Assembly (NCBI GenBank): GCA_009911065.1
Contig: QXWR01000011.1
Span: forward strand, 53,272 to 117,271
DNA from: Clostridiaceae bacterium
GTDB lineage: Bacteria > Bacillota > Clostridia > Lachnospirales > Lachnospiraceae
Reading direction: 5' to 3'
Length of the DNA: 64,000 nt
A model generated the notes under the pieces. That model ran no database searches. It had not been told where the DNA came from and worked only from the letters and a program-made list of their open reading frames with translations. Shown here piece after piece: positions 19,841 to 26,985 of the stretch. The translations under genes were made by a program, and so were the position numbers. Every line of letters starts with the position of its first letter. Positions within the stretch are counted from its first letter, which is position 1.

Positions 19841-21163
19841 TCAGGATGCCGCGCTCTCTGCCTCTCCATCCTGCTCCCCCTGAGTCTGCAGCTTTTCTTT
19901 CTCCTCCTGGCTTAGAATATACAGATGAATCTTTTCAATCCGGTTCTTTTCCACACATTCCACCACCAGCCGGAGTCCCTCATGGCATACCTCTTCTCCC
20001 TCCTCTGGCAAATGATCCAAAAGCCCAATCACCAAACCTCCAATAGAATCATAGTCCTCGGATTCCAGCTTCAAATCCAGCCAGCTGTTTAAATCATCCA
20101 GTTTGGTGGAGCCGCTGACCAGGTACTCGTCTGCAGCAATCATCCGGACTTCGTCTTCCTCATCCTCATCGTACTCATCCCGAATCTCTCCCACAATCTC
20201 CTCCAGCATGTCTTCCAATGTAACCATGCCTGCTGTAGCTCCATACTCATCCAGCACGATAATAATGTTGTGCAGGGTTTTCCGCATTTCCGCCATCAGC
20301 TCAGAAGTTTTCTTATATTCATAAGTGTAAAGAGGCTGCCTTAAAAAATCCCGGATCGTAAAAGCCTGACGCTCTGCCAGCAAAATATCCTTTACATTTA
20401 TAATGCCAATCACATTATCCGTAGTTTCCTCATACACAGGAAAACGGGTAAACTTTTCCCGCCGGAAAATCTCCATCAGTTCTTCAAAAGTCGTGTCTAC
20501 ATCCACCATCACCATATCAATCCGAGGTACCATCACATCTTTTGCCACCGAGTCGCCAAAATCAAACACATTATTAATCATCTTCTTTTCTTCTGACTCA
20601 ATCACGCCCTCTTCATGGCTCACTTCCACAATGGTACGCAGCTCATCCTCAGTGATGGCCTCCTGCTTTTTGTTCGGATCTACCCGCAGCAAAAATAAAA
20701 ATCCCATAGACAACTGATTAATACAATAAATGACTGGTGTCAATAATGTCATCATCAAATAAATGACCCTTGCATACTGCAGCGCCAATCGCTCCGAATG
20801 GATCGTGGCCAGGGTCTTGGGAGAAATCTCCCCAAAAACCAGAATCAACAGTGTCAGGATACCGGTTGCCAGTCCCACTGCCTTACTTCCGAACAATTCC
20901 ATAGCAAGGGTCGTCATCAGAGAAGACGCCGAAAGATTTACAATGTTGTTGCCAACCAAAATGGTGCTTAGCATTTTTCCCGGATCTTCAATGACTTTTG
21001 TGAGGGTGACTGCCCTCTTATCCCCAGCCTCCGCCAGGGTCCGCACCCGCATGCGGTTGACCGTAGTAAGCGCTGTCTCCGCCGAAGAAAAAAAAGCGGA
21101 CAGGCCAAGCAGCACAACAACCGTACAGATCTGTATGCCCGTACTGTCTCCTGAATCTAACAT
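19841..21163 (-). CDS. CNNM/CorC family transporter with CBS domains
   Basis: A 440-residue protein: DUF21/CNNM membrane domain (about 8-180, 'FFSSAETALTTVNRMRVR', 'GEISPKTLA'), two CBS domains (about 205-320, 'VPRIDMVMVD', 'DEYGATAGMVTLEDMLEEIVGEI') and a CorC_HlyC C-terminal domain (about 350-425). Proteins of this plan (CorC, MpfA, YhdP) are linked to magnesium export; the name hemolysin is historical. The C-terminal tail is acidic. It is a single gene between the str operon side and lspA. Confidence 0.9.
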   Translation of the reverse strand: MLDSGDSTGIQICTVVVLLGLSAFFSSAETALTTVNRMRVRTLAEAGDKRAVTLTKVIEDPGKMLSTILVGNNIVNLSASSLMTTLAMELFGSKAVGLATGILTLLILVFGEISPKTLATIHSERLALQYARVIYLMMTLLTPVIYCINQLSMGFLFLLRVDPNKKQEAITEDELRTIVEVSHEEGVIESEEKKMINNVFDFGDSVAKDVMVPRIDMVMVDVDTTFEELMEIFRREKFTRFPVYEETTDNVIGIINVKDILLAERQAFTIRDFLRQPLYTYEYKKTSELMAEMRKTLHNIIIVLDEYGATAGMVTLEDMLEEIVGEIRDEYDEDEEDEVRMIAADEYLVSGSTKLDDLNSWLDLKLESEDYDSIGGLVIGLLDHLPEEGEEVCHEGLRLVVECVEKNRIEKIHLYILSQEEKEKLQTQGEQDGEAESAAS

Positions 21164-21229
21164 AAAATTACATTAATCTCCTTTCCCGATTTCCTATGCG
21201 TCTGTTCCTGCCCCCTGGTGTGAATCATA

Positions 21230-21394
21230 CTAGTATGACCCACACCAATTAACCATATGTTTCGCTTGTCTAAATTTCCCCCTGCTTCGTTATCGTCGGT
21301 CAACGATGCCACCGCATCGCCTCCCTTCTCCGCCTTGCAGGATGAAAATTTATCCTGCGCGAAACATAATGATAATTGGTGTGGGTCATACTAG
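21230..21394. repeat. 165-bp inverted-repeat (MITE-like) element
   Basis: Terminal arms of about 21 bp, CTAGTATGACCCACACCAAT at the left and its complement ending at 21394, with a second imperfect pair inside (21255-21265 with 21359-21370). The left end abuts another half-site, GGTGTGAATCATACTAG (21217-21233), so two elements may share CTAG. No reading frame lies inside. The 21164-21468 gap holds nothing else that I can identify. Confidence 0.8.
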
Positions 21395-21468
21395 AGCATG
21401 TCAAACGCAATCTACATGAATAATAAATTGTAACAGATTCTACAATATTTCTTTCCCCTTGTCAACGA

Positions 21469-21966
21469 TTATTTTCCTTCGTTTCCCTTACACTGGCTGC
21501 GCTTTCTTTTCCATTCCCGCACCGGCCAGGAAAAGGAGGTGATGCCAGAGCCAACCAAAATACAAATATCCCCCAGGTTAAACACCACTTCTTTCAAAGG
21601 ACCAAAACGAAGGCTGAAATAATCCACCACATAGTTTCTTACATAGCGATCATACAGATTGCTCAATGAGCCGCCAATGACCAGAGAAGTAGCTGTTTTC
21701 TCCAGAATACGCCCTTTCTCCCGCTGCATCTCCATAAGTCCTCCTGCCAGGATAGATGTGAGAATCAGAGGAACCAGACGTACCAGTTCTTTATGCTTTT
21801 CCATAAATCCAAAGGGAAAACCTTCGTTATGATTCTGGTAAATCCAAATTTTTCCTTTTGCCTTTTCCAATGGTCGGGGAAACGTCTCCCCATCCTGTGC
21901 TTCCACCTTGTACTTCAGCCACTGGTCTCCTCCTGCCACCAATGCAATCAATGCCGCATACAGCAT
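21469..21966 (-). CDS. lspA: Lipoprotein signal peptidase (signal peptidase II)
   Basis: A 165-residue LspA that cleaves the signal peptide of prolipoproteins in the membrane. Family motifs: D14-Q15 at the start of box A, N103-L-Y-D106-R107, catalytic D115 in 'VVDYF' and D133 in 'FNLGD' (usually FNxAD, here with Gly). Four membrane segments are expected; the first is short here, so the start could be slightly upstream. A good promoter lies in the divergent gap before the Csp-like gene. A lipoprotein substrate candidate is encoded at 43833-44357. Confidence 0.88.
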   Translation of the reverse strand: MLYAALIALVAGGDQWLKYKVEAQDGETFPRPLEKAKGKIWIYQNHNEGFPFGFMEKHKELVRLVPLILTSILAGGLMEMQREKGRILEKTATSLVIGGSLSNLYDRYVRNYVVDYFSLRFGPLKEVVFNLGDICILVGSGITSFSWPVREWKRKRSQCKGNEGK

Positions 21967-22011
21967 AGTAATACCCTCCTTTATTCTTGATTTCCTGCTT
22001 TTATTGTCTCT

Positions 22012-22040
22012 ATTATACTATTTTCACGGACAACGGTCAA
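22012..22040 (-). promoter_or_regulatory. lspA promoter
   Basis: On the minus strand TTGACC (22035-22040) and TATAAT (22012-22017) are spaced by 17 bases, 46 bases before the lspA start. Confidence 0.8.
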
Positions 22041-22091
22041 ATATATCCGGAAAATCATATGTTTATTTTAAAAGGATAAAAGGAGACTGTC

Positions 22092-23825
22092 ATGCCTATC
22101 TGCCAACAAGCGCCTTCTTCTGAAGATTATATGGACTTTATTCTCCACTATTCCCCTCGTTCCGTTGAATCCTTCTATGATCTGGCCCAAACCCAGTGTG
22201 TTAATTTTATCAGCCGGGGGTTTGCCGTAATCCATGCCCTTCGGGAAAACGCAGAGCCTTTAACCATTTCCCGGTATTCTTACAGCAGTATTCCCAAGCT
22301 CTATGGTCTATTAGACACAACGGTTCTGGAAAGCAGCGGAATCCTTCCGGTTTTTGATCAGCCTGCCCTTGAGGCGGATGGAGAAGGAGTTATTTTAGGA
22401 ATTGTGGATACTGGCATTGACTATACCAATCCTCTGTTTCGAAAACCTGACGGCTCCAGCCGGATTCTGGGTATTTGGGACCAGACGATCAACTCTGAAG
22501 AACCTCTTCCTGAAATCTCTGGCTTCCAACCATTTTATGGTATGCTGTATACACAGGAACAGATCAATGAAGCCCTGGCTGCTGAAGATCCTTATACGAT
22601 TGTACCCAGCCGGGACACGGACGGCCACGGCACTTTTATGGCAGGAGTTGCCGCCGGCAACCGGATTGACCGCCCTGTGGCCTTTTCCGGCGCTGCTCCC
22701 AAAGCGTCTCTTGCAGTGGTAAAGCTAAAACCTGCCAAACAATATTTAAGGGATTTCTTTCTCGTCCAAACCGATGACCCGGTCTTCCAGGAAAACGACA
22801 TCATGGCCGCTGTCAGCTACCTGCTAAGTCTGGCTGGATTATACCGTCTTCCCCTGGTCATCTATTTAGGGGTGGGAACCAATCAGGGCGATCACGAAGG
22901 AAACAATCCGTTAAGCCAGCAGCTGCAAAACTTAAACGGCTATCTGGGTCTGGCCATTGTGGCCGGTGCAGGCAACGAGATGGGCTATCATCACCACTTT
23001 ATGGGAAATCTGTCGGTTGACCAGGCTTACGAAGACATTGAACTGCGGGTAGGGGCTGACGAAACCGGATTCTGCATGGAACTGTGGTCCCATGAGCCAG
23101 AACTTTACACCATTGGAGTTATCTCGCCTTCTGGCGAAGTAATCGATCACATCTCCCTGAAGCTTGGCTCTGAAACTGTGGTTCCCTTTCGTCTGGAATC
23201 AACCGTTCTTACGGTCAGTTATCAAAATTTTGAAAGCAGCTCCGGCAATCAGTTAATCTTTATGCGTTTTGAAAACCCTGCCTCCGGAATCTGGCGGATT
23301 CGGGTGTATCCCACTTTATTCATCACCGGTCGATTTCATGTATGGCTGCCCATGCATGGATTCTTGTCAGATCAAACCATATTCCTTCGGCCAAATCCAG
23401 ATACCACTGTAATGGACCCTGGAAATGCAGACGCTGTCTTTACTGTAGCTGCCTACAACCACAGCAACAACAGCATTTACATCCACAGCAGCCGGGGTTA
23501 TACTCCAAAAGGCCGCCTAAAACCGGATATTGCAGCTCCTGGCGTAGATGTTCAGGGACCAGCAGTAGGCTCTTCCATTGAAAAAGAACTGCGCTTTACC
23601 CGCCGTTCCGGGTCTTCTGTATCTGCCGCCATCACTGCCGGCGCCATTGCCGACATTTTTACCTGGGGCTTTACCTATGGTCATGATCCTGACTTAAGCA
23701 ACACAGCCATCAGCTCCATGCTCATCCGAGGCGCTGACCGGAATCCTGCCTTTACCTACCCAAACAAAATATGGGGATTTGGAACCTTGAATCTGTCACA
23801 ATCCTTTTTGCGCAACCAAGATTAG
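22092..23825 (+). CDS. Csp-like subtilisin family protease (S8), no signal peptide
   Basis: A 577-residue subtilase of the clostridial Csp type, with the S8 domain split by a ~100-residue beta-rich insertion (about 310-430) as in CspB/CspC. The triad is intact: D106 ('GIVDTGID'), H179 ('TDGHGTFMAG') and S509 in 'SGSSVSAAITAG', a variant of GTSMAAP. There is no signal peptide. Csp proteins act in spore germination by activating SleC; many Lachnospiraceae have several copies, so the spore role is an inference. AAAGGAGA precedes the ATG. It is divergent from lspA. Confidence 0.85.
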   Translation: MPICQQAPSSEDYMDFILHYSPRSVESFYDLAQTQCVNFISRGFAVIHALRENAEPLTISRYSYSSIPKLYGLLDTTVLESSGILPVFDQPALEADGEGVILGIVDTGIDYTNPLFRKPDGSSRILGIWDQTINSEEPLPEISGFQPFYGMLYTQEQINEALAAEDPYTIVPSRDTDGHGTFMAGVAAGNRIDRPVAFSGAAPKASLAVVKLKPAKQYLRDFFLVQTDDPVFQENDIMAAVSYLLSLAGLYRLPLVIYLGVGTNQGDHEGNNPLSQQLQNLNGYLGLAIVAGAGNEMGYHHHFMGNLSVDQAYEDIELRVGADETGFCMELWSHEPELYTIGVISPSGEVIDHISLKLGSETVVPFRLESTVLTVSYQNFESSSGNQLIFMRFENPASGIWRIRVYPTLFITGRFHVWLPMHGFLSDQTIFLRPNPDTTVMDPGNADAVFTVAAYNHSNNSIYIHSSRGYTPKGRLKPDIAAPGVDVQGPAVGSSIEKELRFTRRSGSSVSAAITAGAIADIFTWGFTYGHDPDLSNTAISSMLIRGADRNPAFTYPNKIWGFGTLNLSQSFLRNQD

Positions 23826-23843
23826 GAGGGTTTGATCCCCCTC

Positions 23844-25259
23844 CTATCCTCTCATACAAATCAAAGGTCCCCCCTTTTTCTCTAAGTACGCCTGTGTCAC
23901 TTCCACTGCTCCAATGTTGGGGTCCTTGGGAATTTCATACATGATGTCCAACATATATTCTTCCAAAATTGCCCGGAGCGCTCTGGCTCCGGTCTCCCTT
24001 TTTAATGCTTCCCCGGCAATCCATTCCAAAGCCTCATCTTCAAATACCAGTTTTACCTCATCCATCTCCAGCAGCTTGACATACTGCTTTAAAATGGCAT
24101 TTTTAGGTTCCTTTAATATTTTGACCAAAAGTTCCTTTGACAGTTTTTCCAAAGTCACTGTCACGGGAAGTCTGCCTAAAAACTCCGGAATCATTCCAAA
24201 ATCCCGCAGATCTTTATTCGTCACCTGGCTTAAACCATCCCCCTCCTCTTCCTGGCTGCCTTTTAACTCTGCCCCAAATCCCATGGAGGACGTCTTTTTA
24301 AGCCTCTCTTGTATAATTTTCTCCAAATCTGGAAATGCACCGCCGCAAATAAAAAGAATATGATCGGTATTTACCGTCGTCAGGGGAGTCAGAGCATTTT
24401 TCTGATTGGAGCCTACTGGTACTTCTACCCGGCTTCCCTCCAACAGCTTTAAAAGTTCCTGCTGTACTGATTCTCCGCTTACATCCCGGACATTTGTCTC
24501 TCTTTTTTTGGCAATCTTATCAATCTCATCAATAAAAATAATTCCATGCTCCGCCCGCTCCACATCATTCCCAGCAGCTGCCAGCAGCTTTGAAATCACG
24601 CTTTCAATATCATCTCCAATATATCCGGCCTCGGTTAATGAGGTTGCGTCTGCAATGGCAAGAGGCATATCTAAAAGATGCGCCAACGTTTTAACCAGAT
24701 AAGTCTTTCCGCTGCCTGTAGGTCCGATCATCAAAATATTGGATTTTTCAATCTGCACCTCATTTGAATTTTCATTTTCCTGCCGTTTGCTCTCTGCATA
24801 TACCCTTTTGTAATGGTTATAAACAGCAACGGAAATCACCTTCTTGGCCCGCTCCTGTCCAATCACGTAACCATCCAGCTGACTCTTAATTACATGAGGC
24901 GCAGGAATATCCTTCAGCTCAAATCCTGGGCCTTCCTTTTTCTTTTTCTTCTTTATCTGCTGCCGCTTTGGAATCTGCATCTGAGGAATATCCTCTCCAT
25001 TGCTGACCGGCACAAAATTCATATTCATCAATGGCATACCAGAGAGCTTGGAAAAATCAATTTTAGAAAAATCCATTTTTCCTCCCATAATGGAATCAAA
25101 AGCTTTCTGCATACAATCATGGCACATGCACATGTCTCCTGGCATTACAATCATGCTTCCTGCCTTACTTTCCGGCCTGCGGCACATATAGCAAATCTTT
25201 TCGTAATCCGTTTCATCCTTATTTTGATCTGGATGCCCCTTGTTTTCCTTTTCTTCCAC
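23844..25259 (-). CDS. clpX: ClpX-type AAA+ unfoldase with extended N-terminal linker
   Basis: A 471-residue ClpX. An N-terminal C4 zinc finger (C23, C26, C46, C49) is followed by a long Met/Lys-rich linker (about 60-110, with a run of six Lys) absent from ordinary ClpX (~420-430 residues). The AAA+ core has Walker A 'GPTGSGKT', pore loop 'GYIGDD', Walker B 'IIFIDEID' and the ClpP-docking loop 'MGFGAEL'. It unfolds tagged substrates for ClpP. No clpP, tig or lon lies nearby, where the main clpX normally sits, so this is probably a second paralogue. Confidence 0.88.
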   Translation of the reverse strand: MEEKENKGHPDQNKDETDYEKICYMCRRPESKAGSMIVMPGDMCMCHDCMQKAFDSIMGGKMDFSKIDFSKLSGMPLMNMNFVPVSNGEDIPQMQIPKRQQIKKKKKKEGPGFELKDIPAPHVIKSQLDGYVIGQERAKKVISVAVYNHYKRVYAESKRQENENSNEVQIEKSNILMIGPTGSGKTYLVKTLAHLLDMPLAIADATSLTEAGYIGDDIESVISKLLAAAGNDVERAEHGIIFIDEIDKIAKKRETNVRDVSGESVQQELLKLLEGSRVEVPVGSNQKNALTPLTTVNTDHILFICGGAFPDLEKIIQERLKKTSSMGFGAELKGSQEEEGDGLSQVTNKDLRDFGMIPEFLGRLPVTVTLEKLSKELLVKILKEPKNAILKQYVKLLEMDEVKLVFEDEALEWIAGEALKRETGARALRAILEEYMLDIMYEIPKDPNIGAVEVTQAYLEKKGGPLICMRG

Positions 25260-25314
25260 CCTTTCTCCTCACTTTCCGAGCGTGCCTGAAAAATTATTCT
25301 TTCCAACTGGGAAA

Positions 25315-25348
25315 TACTCAGAGCGCCTGTGGGACACCCTGAGTATGT
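25315..25348. terminator. Hairpin after the HtrA-like gene
   Basis: ATACTCAG pairs with CTGAGTAT around a ~17-base loop that can extend the stem. On the minus strand TTTCC follows. It probably ends the htrA-like transcript; just after it lies a degenerate copy of the dispersed TAGAGCGTGTCTGAAAATT repeat near 25277. Confidence 0.5.
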
Positions 25349-25389
25349 CTTGTTTCTACTATATTTCCATTTTATGAAAATTGCAAGTA

Positions 25390-26811
25390 CTAATTGCTCT
25401 CTGCCTCCGTTTTATAATCCAAGGTAACTTCCACAGTCCGTTCTACATACTCTCCATTTTCCAGGGAATACACGGTCAGGGTCACAACACTTCCTCCTTC
25501 ATAATAGGTCAGCATCTCCTGCAGATCGGTTTTGGAGCGTATGGTCTGTCCATCGAATTTCGTGATGATGTCTTTCTCACGCAGCCCTGAATTTGCCGCT
25601 GCGCCTCCTTCCATAATCTTATACACATAGACGCCTTTGGGCATTCCGTACATGGCAACAGTCGTGTCGTCAATATTTACAGCCTGGATTCCAAGATACC
25701 CTTGCTTGTTTACATCCAGCTCCACCCGTGTCTTGCGGTTCATCAGATCATCGATTATATCTTTAGCCTTAGAAATCGGAATGGCATATCCCATTCCTTC
25801 CACCTCTGTGGAGGAATACTTTGCCGCATTGATGCCGATTACTTCTCCCCGCATGTTCAGCAAAGCGCCGCCGCTGTTTCCTGGATTGATGGCTGCATCT
25901 GTCTGAAGCAGATTCCGGCTGGTGCTGTCCTGGGACTTTACTTCCCGGTTAATGGCGCTTACATACCCTACAGTTACAGACTGTCCGTATCCCAAAGCAT
26001 TTCCAATGGCAATAACTCCCTGCCCTACTTCCAGGGCATCTGAATCTCCCATAGTGGCCACCTTAATCTCACCCATGGTTTCCGAATCAATCTCAGACAA
26101 CGGAATTGCAATGATTGCCAGATCACTTTCTGAGTCGGTTCCTTTGATTGCCGCCGAAACGGTTGTATCATTAATAAAAGTTACCGACAGTTCCTTTGAA
26201 TCTTCCACCACATGATTGTTGGTAACAATCAGAAGTTCATTGTCATTCTGACCAACAATAATACCAGACCCGCTGCTGGGTACCTCATATCTTTGACTGG
26301 GTCCAAACCAGCTTCTCTGCTCTAATATCATAGTATTGGTAATGGCCACCACAGAAGGCATGGCTGACTTAACAATGGAAGACACATCGGTCATCAATGT
26401 TGTAGACGCTGGGATTGCCGACTCCTTTGCTTCCGGAGCTTTTGCTGTTTCCAAGGTGACTCTTGTTTCCTCCTTGGGCGCGTACTTATCCCGCAAAAAC
26501 TCCCCAGCTGTATTGACTCCAAACATGGTGCCTCCGGCCACTGTGCCAAATAAAAGGGCTGCTGCGGTAATCCCAGCTGCCTTTGCAGCCATGGAACTTT
26601 TCTTTCCCGGCATTTTCACTGGTTCAGAAGGAATATAGGATCGATCCATCCGGTTGTATTCCCTGTCTCCCATTTTTTCTTCCTTTACGGAATCCTGACG
26701 GCTCCAGCGATATTGTCCGTCTGCCTCCTGCCATCCCCATGATTCTTCCTGACTGCGGCCTTCTTCTGCCGGATTCTCCCAATTTTTATCTTCTCTATGA
26801 TCTCCGTACAT
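25390..26811 (-). CDS. htrA: HtrA/DegP-like membrane-anchored serine protease
   Basis: A 473-residue S1C protease: acidic, Trp-rich cytoplasmic N terminus (1-70), one membrane helix (about 74-98), trypsin-like domain with H200 ('TNNHVVEDS'), D230 ('ESDLAII') and S313 ('INPGNSGGAL'), then one PDZ domain (about 365-460, 'GYLGIQAVNI', 'GLREKDIITKFDGQ'). It degrades or refolds misfolded exported proteins at the cell surface. The promoter region has a tandem 11-bp direct repeat, a likely stress-regulator site. It is a single gene. Confidence 0.92.
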   Translation of the reverse strand: MYGDHREDKNWENPAEEGRSQEESWGWQEADGQYRWSRQDSVKEEKMGDREYNRMDRSYIPSEPVKMPGKKSSMAAKAAGITAAALLFGTVAGGTMFGVNTAGEFLRDKYAPKEETRVTLETAKAPEAKESAIPASTTLMTDVSSIVKSAMPSVVAITNTMILEQRSWFGPSQRYEVPSSGSGIIVGQNDNELLIVTNNHVVEDSKELSVTFINDTTVSAAIKGTDSESDLAIIAIPLSEIDSETMGEIKVATMGDSDALEVGQGVIAIGNALGYGQSVTVGYVSAINREVKSQDSTSRNLLQTDAAINPGNSGGALLNMRGEVIGINAAKYSSTEVEGMGYAIPISKAKDIIDDLMNRKTRVELDVNKQGYLGIQAVNIDDTTVAMYGMPKGVYVYKIMEGGAAANSGLREKDIITKFDGQTIRSKTDLQEMLTYYEGGSVVTLTVYSLENGEYVERTVEVTLDYKTEAESN

Positions 26812-26880
26812 CCTTCTAATCCCCTTTCTATAAAACTCATTTGGTTTGTTTCTTTGTTATGAGTAAAATATACCCGCCAA

Positions 26881-26902
26881 TTGTGATAAAATTGTGATAA
26901 AA
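26881..26902 (-). promoter_or_regulatory. Tandem 11-bp repeat upstream of htrA
   Basis: Two perfect, abutting copies of TTGTGATAAAA (26881-26891 and 26892-26902) lie ~70-90 bases before the htrA start, one helical turn apart, as for a response regulator that binds as a tandem dimer. B. subtilis htrA-type promoters carry reiterated TTTTCACA octamers; the complement here, TTTTATCACAA, is similar. Confidence 0.55.
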
Positions 26903-26924
26903 CTATATTTTAAATGTGAATTAA

Positions 26925-26960
26925 AGGCGTGTTTTGAACTCTCTGTTCCAAAACACGCCT
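26925..26960 (-). terminator. Terminator after the LCP gene
   Basis: The 12-bp arms AGGCGTGTTTTG and CAAAACACGCCT enclose a 12-base loop, followed by TTTAATT on the minus strand. It separates the LCP gene from htrA. Confidence 0.75.
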
Positions 26961-26985
26961 CTATTCTTAAAAGGTTTTATTCTCT

